Below are positions 24,242 through 32,889 of a stretch of DNA of 64,000 bases, one piece after another. The stretch's first letter is position 1, and each line of letters opens with the position of its first letter. Under the pieces are notes generated by a model. That model had not been told where the DNA came from. It saw only the letters and a list, made by a program, of their open reading frames with translations, and searched no databases. The stretch is taken from the NCBI GenBank assembly GCA_051201605.1, contig CP179201.1:3534001-3598000 (forward strand). Direction: 5' to 3'. A program made the position numbers and the translations under genes. The stretch comes from CABZJG01 sp902512685. Lineage in GTDB: Bacteria > Pseudomonadota > Alphaproteobacteria > Rhodobacterales > Rhodobacteraceae.

Positions 24242-24975
24242 TATTTGCCAGGAAAAACACCAGCAGCAGCGTTCTTCGCAAGGTTCTTGCCCTTTTGTAA
24301 ATACCGCATAAACGCTCTTCGATCGTTATCTGAGGGTGTTTCTTTATTGATAACATCCTGAGCATACATCGACACAGCAAATGGTATGAGGGGTCTGTTA
24401 TATTTGTAATTTTTAGACTTGATCAAATCATCACGCTGTTTTGCCCATTTATAGAAGTCTGCTGCTGCGCGTTTAACTCTTCTAACTTTATCATATTCGC
24501 CGTACTTCAACCAAAGACGGTAGAGTCTCAAGTTTAGGTTTGCGCTGTCGAGATATTTCAAAAATGCTTTTTCGTATCCTTGTGAAAGGGCAAATTTTCC
24601 CTGACCGACCAAATCCAACCTAGTCGTTGCACCATGTTGTTCCAACAACTGCGCCACATCTCTCACGGTCTCCTTGGGGTCTGCATACAGAGGAAGTCGG
24701 ACATATATCGCATCACCATCAATTCGCGCATTCTGGAAGTCCTCTAGCACTCTGACGCCTGCGTCTACCGCGAACAGGTTCCTCCATCTTTCCCCGCTCC
24801 ACCATTCATTAAATGGTTGGTTATAAAAGTCATCCCACTCTGCATAATGCTTGTAATCAATTTCTATCTCTGGATCTTGATGGGCAAGTTTGAGGAACTC
24901 AAACCATAATCTATATGGTTCAATCTGCCTTGCAGGCAGGTAGTAGGTGCCATCTCCAGACCACTTTTTCTTCAT
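24238..24975 (-). CDS. Hypothetical island protein (245 aa)
   Basis: No family is recognised with confidence. The protein is basic in its C-terminal half and rich in aromatic residues in its N-terminal half (PYRLWFEFLKLA, then WDDFYNQPFNEWWSGERWRNLF). A central LPLYADPKETVRDVAQLLEQHG stretch is followed by YRLWLKYGEYDKVRRVKRAA. No Walker, nuclease or helix-turn-helix motif is evident. The length and intact frame suggest a genuine gene. Its start lies 172 bases from that of the divergent gene at 25147, so the two probably share a control region. Confidence 0.6.
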   Translation of the reverse strand: MKKKWSGDGTYYLPARQIEPYRLWFEFLKLAHQDPEIEIDYKHYAEWDDFYNQPFNEWWSGERWRNLFAVDAGVRVLEDFQNARIDGDAIYVRLPLYADPKETVRDVAQLLEQHGATTRLDLVGQGKFALSQGYEKAFLKYLDSANLNLRLYRLWLKYGEYDKVRRVKRAAADFYKWAKQRDDLIKSKNYKYNRPLIPFAVSMYAQDVINKETPSDNDRRAFMRYLQKGKNLAKNAAAGVFPGKY

Positions 24976-25039
24976 TTGGAATTTCCATTGGAATTAAAAC
25001 GGACAACCCCAACATCGCAGTAAGGTCAGCGTCTTGTCA

Positions 25040-25079
25040 CTCACAAAATGCATAAAAATCATTATATTTATATTGTGAG
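25040..25079. promoter_or_regulatory. Wide inverted repeat in the divergent control region
   Basis: CTCACAA (25040-25046) and TTGTGAG (25073-25079) are perfect complements separated by an AT-rich 26-base spacer, between the divergent genes at 24238 and 25147. It may be a paired operator; alternatively chance in AT-rich DNA. Confidence 0.3.
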
Positions 25080-25146
25080 AGGGGCGATTATCAATCTTTT
25101 CGACTCTCCGAATTTTTTCTGATTTCAACCAACTAAAGGAGACAAA

Positions 25147-25944
25147 ATGTCTGAAAAAAACAACACTGATACAATGAAACTTAACTTTGAACGAGCAAAA
25201 GAATATGCAGATCTTATCGTATTGCATACAACAAAACAGTCTAATGCTTGGCGCACCATCTCAAAGCACCTGTCAGATGCAGAGGAAGAATTCGGTGCGA
25301 AAAGCAGCACTTTTCAATCACTACTTATGATGTGTGGCATTAGTGAAAGTAAGGCATCAAAATTGATACAGATTGCCCGAGATGTGCGTCTGCCCAAACA
25401 CCAAGAAATCTTTGAAACTGTAGACAGTTGGACAACTCTTTATCAAGTCACAAAACTGTCGCATGATGAATTCGATAATTTGATTATTGCTGCTAAAAAA
25501 CGCCAAAAATTGAAGGTCAACGGACAACAATATTTTGCAAAAACCTTAGACGCTAGCATGGTTAAAGAGGTAAAAAATGCTCTTTCATATAGTTCTACAT
25601 CAAACACACTTAATGGAGAAGTTGCCCTATATTCCGTAAACATTTCCAAGACAGAAGTTCTTGATGGGAAGATCGATGAAGAAAATTTGGTTGCTCTAAA
25701 TACTGCGTTGAATGAATTGAAATTACGGTTTCCTTTCCTTGAAATCAACGACCACTGGAGTCGCAATGATCCCCAAAAACCATCAACGAGTTTTGAAAAA
25801 ATCTTTGCTCTTTATCGGGCACAATTCTCGAAGGATCACTTCAGTTCTGAAGATAAGATAAAATGCCTGAATTTTGATAAGGTAAAAAAGGAAGTCCTCG
25901 AACATGCGAAGCAAGTGTCTGATGCATTAGATCGTGCAGCATAA
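25147..25944 (+). CDS. Putative DNA-binding island protein (265 aa)
   Basis: The ATG at 25147 has an excellent ribosome-binding site (AAAGGAGACAAA). The N-terminal ~110 residues are helical and end with a helix-turn-helix-like stretch (LMMCGISESKASKLIQIARDV, about 61-81) followed by SWTTLYQVTKLS, a pattern reminiscent of DUF3102/ParB-type plasmid and phage proteins. The C-terminal part is alpha/beta, unrecognised. It ends 25 bases before the convergent integrase stop. Possible roles are repressor, excision control or partition. It is well expressed if the ribosome site is a guide. Confidence 0.55.
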   Translation: MSEKNNTDTMKLNFERAKEYADLIVLHTTKQSNAWRTISKHLSDAEEEFGAKSSTFQSLLMMCGISESKASKLIQIARDVRLPKHQEIFETVDSWTTLYQVTKLSHDEFDNLIIAAKKRQKLKVNGQQYFAKTLDASMVKEVKNALSYSSTSNTLNGEVALYSVNISKTEVLDGKIDEENLVALNTALNELKLRFPFLEINDHWSRNDPQKPSTSFEKIFALYRAQFSKDHFSSEDKIKCLNFDKVKKEVLEHAKQVSDALDRAA

Positions 25945-25968
25945 TTTGAACTACCTAAGGTATGTAAC

Positions 25969-27174
25969 TCACTCAGACGCGAATGTTTGTAGGTTCTTAA
26001 TCTGTGCAGGACTTCTCTCCATAAACTTTAGATAGAACCTTTCGAGTTGATTTACGGAGGTTCCAGCGTTCTTTGCAAACTCATAGATGTTGATTGCACC
26101 CCCACTCTTTCTTAAGCGAGTCTGAAGCGCATAGTGTCTCAGAGAGTAGAATGAGCGTGGGTTTCCATTCTTATCAAACTTGAGATTTTCTTGCTCAACC
26201 ACATGATTGAAAAACCTCTGTCCAATTCTGGTCGCAGTCTCTCTATTCTTCATCTTTGGCAAAAAGATGTAATCCTCTGGAGAATTGTAGTCGGGATTGC
26301 ATGCTTTTAATTTCTGGTAAAATTCCACACCATATTCTGTGGACGCACTCAATCGCTTGCCGGTCTTTCCATCGACATCAAGTTGAATATGTGGAGGGTT
26401 ATCTCTGATCTCAATGTCGCGATGTTTCAGACCAAATGCTTCTGTACGGGTCGGACGCAAATAAGAGTGAACTAGCAAAAGAACGAAATAATAAAACTCA
26501 TCCGAAATCACATTTCCTCGCACAGTATCTTTGCTTTTAATAGCAGAAGAGATGCCCTTCAAAAAAGAGGAGTACTGTTCCTCAGAGAAAGAAACTCTTG
26601 GATTGTCCTTCCTCTCAATTTTAGGTGATGGCGGTATCGTCTGCAGTACTCCATCATCATATGCCAGTCTCAAAACTTTCTTGATGATTATATTGTGCTT
26701 ATTCTTTGACGATGCCGATAATGGTTTTATTCGATTATCATCCAAAACATTGAAGTATTCACTAATATCAGAAGTCCTAATTAAAGTTATAACTCGCTTG
26801 TAAAAGTAGTCGATAATTCCATCGCCATTTCGCTTTAACAATTTTTCGTCATCGGACGCAAAAGCAGAACTTCTGGTTTTTCCAGCAAGTCTTCTTTGTT
26901 GTTTGATCAACTTTTCAGCAAAATAGATGAATGTCTTGGTCCTAGGCACTTCATCCAAGAATTTCTTCTGTTTAAGGTCTGAATACAGTTCTTCGGCAAC
27001 TTCCGCTGCGACTAAACGAGAAGTCTCCTTAGTTGAACGGACAATATATTTCCCTTCCGAACTATTCCAAATTCTCACGTACCAATAGGGAGATGCCCCA
27101 ACTTTATAAAGGGAGACCCCTCGCCTAACAGTTTTCTTAGCAGTTTTTGCGAAACGACTTGAATCAACACTCAT
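25969..27174 (-). CDS. int: Tyrosine recombinase (island integrase)
   Basis: This 401-residue phage-type integrase has an N-terminal arm-binding/SAM-like region, core-binding helices (about residues 80-180) and a catalytic domain. Visible catalytic elements are Arg in LRPTRTEAFGL (~243), Lys region DGKTGKRL (~270), SLRHYALQ (R346, H347; the first His of HxxR appears as Tyr) and nucleophile Tyr381 in LERFYLKF. It starts 93 bases from tRNA-Phe and is oriented leftward, the usual place for an integrase using that tRNA as its site. It should cut and rejoin at the 46-bp repeats. The frame is intact. Confidence 0.92.
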   Translation of the reverse strand: MSVDSSRFAKTAKKTVRRGVSLYKVGASPYWYVRIWNSSEGKYIVRSTKETSRLVAAEVAEELYSDLKQKKFLDEVPRTKTFIYFAEKLIKQQRRLAGKTRSSAFASDDEKLLKRNGDGIIDYFYKRVITLIRTSDISEYFNVLDDNRIKPLSASSKNKHNIIIKKVLRLAYDDGVLQTIPPSPKIERKDNPRVSFSEEQYSSFLKGISSAIKSKDTVRGNVISDEFYYFVLLLVHSYLRPTRTEAFGLKHRDIEIRDNPPHIQLDVDGKTGKRLSASTEYGVEFYQKLKACNPDYNSPEDYIFLPKMKNRETATRIGQRFFNHVVEQENLKFDKNGNPRSFYSLRHYALQTRLRKSGGAINIYEFAKNAGTSVNQLERFYLKFMERSPAQIKNLQTFASE

Positions 27175-27187
27175 ATTTAAGAGTTTA

Positions 27188-27205
27188 GTGTCTAACTGTG
27201 TCTAA
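27188..27205. repeat. Paired GTGTCTAA repeats inside the right end
   Basis: GTGTCTAA at 27188-27195 and 27198-27205, start to start 10 bp, in the same orientation as the pair at 17081-17100. They lie between the integrase start and the right attachment repeat. Confidence 0.5.
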
Positions 27206-27266
27206 GTTAAATTAAAAATCTTAGATCAGAATTAAATCTTATAAGTTGTTGATTTATTTTAGTAAA

Positions 27267-27312
27267 TGGTGCCCGGGGGCGGATTTGAACCACCGACACG
27301 AGGATTTTCAGT
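27267..27312. repeat. Right attachment repeat within tRNA-Phe
   Basis: 46 bases identical to 16998-17043; here they form the 3' 46 bases of the intact tRNA-Phe. Confidence 0.93.
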
Positions 27313-27341
27313 CCACTGCTCTACCCCTGAGCTACCCGGGC
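27267..27341 (-). tRNA. tRNA-Phe (anticodon GAA)
   Basis: Read leftward: acceptor GCCCGGG pairs with CCCGGGC, discriminator A, encoded CCA at 27267-27269. D-arm GCTC/GAGC, anticodon loop CTGAAAA (GAA), T-arm GGTGG/CCGCC with TTCAAAT loop. 75 nt in total. The anticodon stem (GTGGA with TCCTC) has one T-T mismatch at the second pair. This may be native or may reflect the 3' half brought in by the island. Confidence 0.95.
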
Positions 27342-27438
27342 ACGGGAAAATTTGGTAAATTGGGTGAGGGCCTTCTATGGTGTGCAGATCAGAGTGTCCA
27401 GAGGGATTTACCAATTTTTGTAGCTTTTAGCTTGGGCA

Positions 27439-28161
27439 TTAACTTTTTTCAAATAGGTCCAGCAACCGTCCTCGCGCGGCCGGTGGGCTTTCCAAACCTA
27501 AATCCTTGCACAAATGCTTTTCTATGAAGAAACCGGTCACTCTAAGGGCATTGATGATATCGGGCTTATTTGCGTCTCCATTTCCTAACATCACACTTGG
27601 CAAGGGTAATAATCGGTCCACCCATTGCCCTGCCCCTTGGGCTGATACAGCACGCCCGGATTTTGGGGAAATATACCGTAAGTCATTAGTTTTATTGGTG
27701 ACGGCACAGCTTTGCAGGTCCAATCCATATCCCAAAGTTTCAAGAAGCCGCATTTCCCACTTTAGATAGGCCAACGACCAAATATCCTGCCGATCAAGAA
27801 GATCTAAAAGCTGCTCGGTTACGATATAAAACTCTGACATCACTTCCCGCTCAGGCAACACCAAGCGTAAAATTGCTACCACTGCATTCAGCCCGGCTAA
27901 GGCCAACCGATTTGAAATTGCGATTGCGCTTCGGCTCCGCAAAGGCTCAACCGTAAATGTGCCTATATGATCTTGCAAACGCGCCCGCCAGGTCACATCA
28001 AGTTGCGCCCCAGGTTGGAGAATAGGCGCAAGTTTGCGTGACGTACCGGCCTTTACAACGCCAAGGTGCCGACCATGCGAGGGCGTGAAAACTTCAATTA
28101 TCGCAGAAGTCTCGCCGTGCTTTCTTGTCGAAAGTAATATGCCGTGGTCGCGCCATTCCAT
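27439..28161 (-). CDS. recO: DNA repair protein RecO
   Basis: 240 residues from the ATG at 28161 ([17 protein letters not shown]), the conserved RecO N-terminus; a longer in-frame start at 28212 adds non-conserved residues. An OB-fold occupies about residues 1-80 and a helical domain follows ([31 protein letters not shown] with the alphaproteobacterial C-terminal part). RecO loads RecA on SSB-coated gaps with RecR. It is the last gene of the leftward housekeeping block, and tRNA-Phe follows on the same strand. Confidence 0.94.
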   Translation of the reverse strand: MEWRDHGILLSTRKHGETSAIIEVFTPSHGRHLGVVKAGTSRKLAPILQPGAQLDVTWRARLQDHIGTFTVEPLRSRSAIAISNRLALAGLNAVVAILRLVLPEREVMSEFYIVTEQLLDLLDRQDIWSLAYLKWEMRLLETLGYGLDLQSCAVTNKTNDLRYISPKSGRAVSAQGAGQWVDRLLPLPSVMLGNGDANKPDIINALRVTGFFIEKHLCKDLGLESPPAARGRLLDLFEKS

Positions 28162-28233
28162 AAAAGCATATCTATTGCCAAATCCACTTAATGTCAGCAG
28201 ATTTGAAAACAAATAATTTTCGAATGAAAAACA

Positions 28234-28554
28234 CTAGTCTTGTCCTAAAAAATGCTCTCCGTTCGAGTTCTCAACCTCGATCACCCAAAGGTCGGGGTCA
28301 AAACTGCGCTGTTTTACGATCAAATTGTCTACTTCGGTCTCGGGCCCTGTAGACATCTCTACCCAAGAAAGCTCGCCACTTTGCAAATCATAAGTGCGAT
28401 GCATTAGGCACGCCTGCCCGTCTAATGTTGCCAGCTTCACCAAAACCGCTCCGGCCATATTATCGCCGTGTGCCATCACATAGGCAGGTATATTTTGTAG
28501 CTCTAAACGTTTAATATACGCATGTACCCAAAATTCTGTAGCCAGCCTCGTCAT
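28234..28554 (-). CDS. DUF1491 family protein
   Basis: This 106-residue protein matches the alphaproteobacterial DUF1491 family: TEFWVHAYIKRLELQNIPAYV, GAVLVKLATLDGQACL, and the C-terminal RSFDPDLWVIEVENSNG. Function unknown. Its ATG overlaps the era stop by four bases, and it sits between era and recO, the usual place for this family in Rhodobacteraceae, suggesting co-expression with them. Confidence 0.85.
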   Translation of the reverse strand: MTRLATEFWVHAYIKRLELQNIPAYVMAHGDNMAGAVLVKLATLDGQACLMHRTYDLQSGELSWVEMSTGPETEVDNLIVKQRSFDPDLWVIEVENSNGEHFLGQD

Positions 28555-29456
28555 GTATTTCCATCTTTGAAATTAAGGCCCATTTCTGAATAGCGCTGTG
28601 CATCCTCAAGCCATTTTTCGCGCACCTTAATTTGGCAAAACAAGTGCACTTTTCGTCCTAAGAATGTTTCCAGCTCTTGGCGTGCAGCTTTGGAAATTGC
28701 CTTTATCGTTTCACCCTTGTTCCCCAAAACAATGCCTTTATGCCCATCTCGAACAACATAAATCACTTGCTCAATTCTCGCACTGCCGTCTTTTCTTTCT
28801 TCCCAAGAATCGGTTTCAACTGTTAACTGGTATGGTAGTTCCTGATGCAATCTTAGGGTCAATTTCTCGCGGGTCATTTCTGCTGCAATCATCCTAAGCG
28901 GTAAATCTGCTATTTGATCCTCGGGGTATAACCAAGGATGGATAGGAACTTTGGCTGCAAGCGATTTGCGCAAATCTGTGACCCCATGTCCGTGTTCAGC
29001 AGAAATCATAAAAGTGTGTTCGAAAGAAAACTGCTCGTTCATTTTCTGGGTTAGGTTCAGCAAAAACTCGGATTTCACTCTGTCAATTTTATTAATTGCC
29101 AAAATAACAGGCCGATCTCGAATTGTTGCCTTCAGCTGCTCAATAATGGCCTTAACGCCCTCACTTAAGCCGCGATGGGCCTCAATAAGCAAAACAATTA
29201 TATCAGCATCTGCCGCCCCGCTCCAAGCAGCGGCAACCATTGCACGATCCAATCGACGGCGAGGTTTAAACACACCAGGGGTATCGACAAAGACCAGTTG
29301 CGATTCTCCTTCGATGGCAACCCCTCTTATTCTGGCGCGTGTTGTTTGAACCTTATGGGTTACGATTGAAACCTTAGCTCCGACCATTTGATTCAATAGG
29401 GTCGATTTTCCCGCATTTGGTTCGCCAATTAAGGCTATAAAACCTGCTTTTTTCAT
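28551..29456 (-). CDS. era: GTPase Era
   Basis: This 301-residue GTPase has G1 [10 protein letters not shown]3 DTPG ([14 protein letters not shown]), G4 NKID and a G5-like SAEHG, followed by a KH domain ([18 protein letters not shown]). Era binds the 3' end of 16S rRNA and acts in 30S subunit maturation. Start and stop overlap rnc and the DUF1491 gene by four bases each. The rnc-era order is widely conserved. Confidence 0.97.
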   Translation of the reverse strand: MKKAGFIALIGEPNAGKSTLLNQMVGAKVSIVTHKVQTTRARIRGVAIEGESQLVFVDTPGVFKPRRRLDRAMVAAAWSGAADADIIVLLIEAHRGLSEGVKAIIEQLKATIRDRPVILAINKIDRVKSEFLLNLTQKMNEQFSFEHTFMISAEHGHGVTDLRKSLAAKVPIHPWLYPEDQIADLPLRMIAAEMTREKLTLRLHQELPYQLTVETDSWEERKDGSARIEQVIYVVRDGHKGIVLGNKGETIKAISKAARQELETFLGRKVHLFCQIKVREKWLEDAQRYSEMGLNFKDGNT

Positions 29457-30139
29457 TCTGTAGCCCCTAAATCCCGCAGCAATACACTTGCGGCAGCTTG
29501 TTCAGCTTTCCTTTTGGTCCCGGCACTTGCTTGCTGCTTTTCGCCAGTTTCAAGGTACACTTCAATTTCAAAAACAGGCGCATGATCAGGACCCTTACGA
29601 GACATAGTTTCGTAAATTGGCGGCTTTAAACCGCGAGCTTGGGCCCATTCTTGCAAAGCCGTCTTTGCATCCCGGGCATCAGATTTAACCGCTTCAATCC
29701 GCGGGCCCCAAAGTGTGAGAATTATCTTCTCAGCTTCGCCAAGGCCGCCATCAATATAGACCGCCGCAATTATCGCTTCCATTGCATCGCCCAGCAATGC
29801 CTCTTTTCGGCGCCCACCTGAAACCATCTCAGAGCGCCCGAGTTTTAGAACCGAGCCCAAATCTATTTGCTGGGCCACCTCAGCACATGTTTCTTTGCGC
29901 ACAAGGGTATTAAATCTGGGCGCCAGCAGTCCTTCTTTTGCGTTAATGTCTTTCTCAAAAAGTGCCTGTGCCATCACTAAGCCAAGCACACGATCCCCTA
30001 AAAACTCAAGCCGTTGATTGTCATGCCGTGTCTGTGAACTCATAGATGAATGGGTCGCAGCTTCTATCAGCAGACTAGGATCGCCAAACGTATAGCCCAG
30101 ACGGGTTTGAAAACTGATAAGATCGGCGGAAAGCTTCAC
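29453..30139 (-). CDS. rnc: Ribonuclease III
   Basis: 228 residues. RNase III signature [17 protein letters not shown] near residues 41-57, second catalytic acids in [16 protein letters not shown], and a C-terminal double-stranded RNA-binding domain ([17 protein letters not shown] ... [10 protein letters not shown]). It cleaves dsRNA in rRNA precursors and mRNAs. It overlaps lepB upstream and era downstream by four bases, indicating a tightly coupled operon. Confidence 0.97.
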   Translation of the reverse strand: MKLSADLISFQTRLGYTFGDPSLLIEAATHSSMSSQTRHDNQRLEFLGDRVLGLVMAQALFEKDINAKEGLLAPRFNTLVRKETCAEVAQQIDLGSVLKLGRSEMVSGGRRKEALLGDAMEAIIAAVYIDGGLGEAEKIILTLWGPRIEAVKSDARDAKTALQEWAQARGLKPPIYETMSRKGPDHAPVFEIEVYLETGEKQQASAGTKRKAEQAAASVLLRDLGATE

Positions 30140-30975
30140 TCTATCCTCTTAAAAAACCGATTACTTCGCCAGGTCCAGAAGAAAAACATCGACCGACCTC
30201 CCGAAGAAAACATGACCCGATCTGCCCGTCCGACCAGATCTTCGAACTTTACAAATCCAACGCCTCCAGCCTTCTGACGAATACGACTGTCGGTTGAATT
30301 GTCTCGGTTATCCCCCATGAAAAAATATTCGCCGGTTGGGACAGTGAACACAGGCGTTGTGTCATTTGATCTTGTTCCGATATTTAAGGTAGTGTGTGTA
30401 ACGCCATTTGGTAAGGTTTCAATGAAACGTTCTTTTTCGCAAATACCGCCGCTTCCAACTGCCCCATTTGCACATCGCGGCCGATTGCCAAATGATCCCT
30501 GAGGCTCCATGATCTCTTTGAAAATGCCATCTGGCTTCATATCCACAGGTGTTCCATTGAGATGAAGACGGCCCTCTTTCATTTGAACTTTATCGCCCGG
30601 AAGTCCAATCAACCGCTTGATATAATCTCTGCCAGTAACCGGGTGGCGAAAAACCACGACGTCACCCCTTTCAGGCGCGTCCCCGAACAGCCGATTATTG
30701 TTATTCCTCAAAAAACCACAAATATCTTTCGCGTCTACATTAATGCCAAATCTGGGTATAATGACACTTGGGCAGGAAGCGTAGGAATACCCATAGGCCA
30801 TTTTATTCACAAATAGAAAATCTCCGATCAGCAGCGTTTCTTTCATTGAACCCGAAGGAATCCAAAATGGTTGAAAGAACAAGGATCTAAAAATACCTGC
30901 CAAGAGCAATGCATAAACAATGGTCTTAATAGTCTCTAATATGGAATTTGGTTTTCTTTTGGCTTCAGTCGCCAT
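30136..30975 (-). CDS. lepB: Signal peptidase I
   Basis: 279 residues. One N-terminal membrane anchor ([17 protein letters not shown]), catalytic Ser in [15 protein letters not shown], general-base Lys in [14 protein letters not shown], and C-terminal box [11 protein letters not shown]. It removes signal peptides of exported proteins at the outer face of the inner membrane. A Cys-containing insertion ([15 protein letters not shown]) lies in the periplasmic domain. Its stop overlaps the rnc start. Confidence 0.97.
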   Translation of the reverse strand: MATEAKRKPNSILETIKTIVYALLLAGIFRSLFFQPFWIPSGSMKETLLIGDFLFVNKMAYGYSYASCPSVIIPRFGINVDAKDICGFLRNNNNRLFGDAPERGDVVVFRHPVTGRDYIKRLIGLPGDKVQMKEGRLHLNGTPVDMKPDGIFKEIMEPQGSFGNRPRCANGAVGSGGICEKERFIETLPNGVTHTTLNIGTRSNDTTPVFTVPTGEYFFMGDNRDNSTDSRIRQKAGGVGFVKFEDLVGRADRVMFSSGGRSMFFFWTWRSNRFFKRIE

Positions 30976-31026
30976 CGGCTTCTCCTGAATAAGATATTCG
31001 CTTCATGATCATTTGGCAGCTATGTG

Positions 31027-31428
31027 TCAAGCCAGAGGTCTCGCCTCAATGACAACAAAAGCCTGTGCCCAAGGATGATCATCCGTTAGTGTAACGTGAA
31101 TGATAGCTTCATGGCCTTTTGGGGTCATGTCCCGTAAACGCTCGGCGGCCCAGCCAGACACTTCCATAACTGGCTGACCCGTTCTTAGGTTTCTAACGGC
31201 CATGTCTTTCCATGCGATCCCCATTCGCAAGCCAGTGCCAAGAGCTTTTGAGCAGGCTTCTTTTGCTGCCCAGCGTTTGGCATATGTCCCTGCGGTGTCT
31301 TTTCTGCGTTCCGACTTTCTTTGTTCGGTTTCGGTAAATACCCGGTTTCGAAACCTGTCCCCATGCCGATCTAACACGCCAGCTATGCGCTCAATATTAG
31401 CTAGGTCGGTTCCAACGCCGAGGATCAT
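31027..31428 (-). CDS. acpS: Holo-[acyl-carrier-protein] synthase
   Basis: 133 residues, typical for AcpS. Mg-binding motif [12 protein letters not shown] at the N-terminus and [15 protein letters not shown] in the middle. It transfers 4'-phosphopantetheine from CoA to acyl carrier protein. Its start overlaps the pdxJ stop by four bases; pdxJ-acpS is a common pairing. Confidence 0.96.
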   Translation of the reverse strand: MILGVGTDLANIERIAGVLDRHGDRFRNRVFTETEQRKSERRKDTAGTYAKRWAAKEACSKALGTGLRMGIAWKDMAVRNLRTGQPVMEVSGWAAERLRDMTPKGHEAIIHVTLTDDHPWAQAFVVIEARPLA

Positions 31429-32180
31429 AGCAAACCGCGTGCCTCATCCATTAAACGGCGCATTTCAGAAATTGCTGGTTGCAACCCAAGAAAAATCGCC
31501 TCGCCGATCAGAAAATGTCCAATATTCAATTCCATAACTTCTGGAAAAGCCGCCACTGGTTTTACTGTCTTATAGGTCAGCCCATGACCAACGTGTACTT
31601 CAAGCCCTAAGGAATGAGCATAAGACGACATTTCGCGCAAGCGCTCCAACTCAGCATCACTTTCTTCAAGCCTACCTTCTGCATGCAGGTCGCAATACGC
31701 ACCGGTATGAAGTTCAATGACCTGCGCCCCAATACGCTTTGCCGCATCAATCTGCCGTTGGTCCGCAGCAATAAAAATTGAAACCCTGCTGCCAGCTTCA
31801 CGCAAAGGGGCTATAAAATGTGCAAGCCTGTTGTCATCTTGGACAACATCTAAACCGCCTTCTGTCGTTCTTTCCTCTCGTTTTTCAGGCACAATACAAA
31901 CTGCATGGGGCTTATGGCGCAACGCAATTTTTTGCATTTCATCAGTTGCAGCCATTTCAAAATTCAAAGGAACGCTCAATGTTTCCACCAAACGATTGAT
32001 GTCCTCATCGGAAATGTGCCTGCGGTCCTCTCTCAAATGTGCGGTAATGCCATCAGCGCCTGCCTCTTCTGCCATAAGAGCGGCCCGAATGGGATCAGGA
32101 TAGGCCGATCCCCTTGCGTTTCTCACTGTCGCAACATGATCAATATTCACACCGAGCCTAAGTTTTCCAAAATACCCCAT
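31425..32180 (-). CDS. pdxJ: Pyridoxine 5'-phosphate synthase
   Basis: 251 residues from the ATG at 32180 ([18 protein letters not shown] follows), which has AGGA upstream; a start at 32207 would add nine residues. TIM-barrel PdxJ motifs seen: [48 protein letters not shown] and [15 protein letters not shown]. It condenses 1-deoxyxylulose 5-phosphate with 3-amino-2-oxopropyl phosphate in vitamin B6 synthesis. Confidence 0.96.
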   Translation of the reverse strand: MGYFGKLRLGVNIDHVATVRNARGSAYPDPIRAALMAEEAGADGITAHLREDRRHISDEDINRLVETLSVPLNFEMAATDEMQKIALRHKPHAVCIVPEKREERTTEGGLDVVQDDNRLAHFIAPLREAGSRVSIFIAADQRQIDAAKRIGAQVIELHTGAYCDLHAEGRLEESDAELERLREMSSYAHSLGLEVHVGHGLTYKTVKPVAAFPEVMELNIGHFLIGEAIFLGLQPAISEMRRLMDEARGLL

Positions 32181-32221
32181 GCCACTAAATCCTTTTTTCT
32201 GTCTCAATTATTTTACAGTTG

Positions 32222-32872
32222 TTATACTCTTTCGTCATTAGATTTAGGTTTCTTTTTTTTCAACGATAGAAATTTTTCTCGCAATGCGCCCTTGCGCCGT
32301 TTTTGGTAAGCTCGAATTATTGGGACAGTCAAAAAGTAAGAGATTGAAGCAACCACTATACCTGGAGCTATTCCTCCTATTAGGAACGGAAAGAAAAACT
32401 CATCGTAAAACACAACTAAATTTGACCAATCCGCGGGCTTTCCGGAAAAAACTGATCCAATATTGGTCTGTAAATCACGACCTGCATCAAGGAACTTTCC
32501 GACAAAAGATCGGTATTTTTCAGGGTCGCCGGTTTGATTTCCCAACAAGAAATTTCCAGTTTTTATTGATATGACCCCGATTGGGAAATAGGTTAGGGGA
32601 TTTCCAAAAAATGTCCCCAAAAGTGAAGCGAGAATATTTCCATTGCAAATACGGGCTATAATCAAAGCAACCAGAAAATGGAGTCCATAAAGCGGCGTGA
32701 AGGTTGCGAAAACCCCTGCCCAAATACCCCGAGCAATGCGCTCAGGTGTGTCAGGCAAACGGCGAAGCCTATGCTTTACATATTGAAAAGCACGTGACCA
32801 ACCGCCAATTGGCCATAACGTGCTAAATACTACTTTAAAAGCAGACCTTTTATCACGACGCTTGAATACCAC
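32222..32872 (-). CDS. DUF2062 domain membrane protein
   Basis: 216 residues with three or so membrane segments (GVFATFTPLYGLHFLVALIIA, LLGTFFGNPLTYFPIG, IGGIAPGIVVASISYFLTV). The DUF2062 core (GVFATFTP..G, GNPLT) is clear; the N-terminus and C-terminal tail are strongly basic. Function unknown. Located between pdxJ and rsh, as in related alphaproteobacteria. Confidence 0.87.
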   Translation of the reverse strand: MVFKRRDKRSAFKVVFSTLWPIGGWSRAFQYVKHRLRRLPDTPERIARGIWAGVFATFTPLYGLHFLVALIIARICNGNILASLLGTFFGNPLTYFPIGVISIKTGNFLLGNQTGDPEKYRSFVGKFLDAGRDLQTNIGSVFSGKPADWSNLVVFYDEFFFPFLIGGIAPGIVVASISYFLTVPIIRAYQKRRKGALREKFLSLKKKKPKSNDERV

Positions 32873-32889
32873 AAGAACCTCTATCTTCT

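Larger units (their letters stand above)
16998..27312. mobile_element. Genomic island integrated at tRNA-Phe (about 10.3 kb)
   Basis: The island is bounded by 46-bp exact direct repeats (16998-17043, 27267-27312) that are the 3' 46 bases of tRNA-Phe. The integrase gene lies next to the tRNA at the right end. The interior is visibly richer in A and T than the flanks, with small unidentified genes, an IS3 copy and a two-gene cassette flanked by its own repeats. No conjugation, capsid, terminase or primase gene is visible. It is therefore an integrase-only island, a degraded prophage or a phage-satellite-like element; the sequence does not decide between these. Confidence 0.88.

Noticed and set aside
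23028..25965. Recurring ACATACCT-like motif (about 23028, 23656, and reverse near 25955)
   Set aside because: Orientation and spacing to genes are inconsistent; likely chance in AT-rich DNA.
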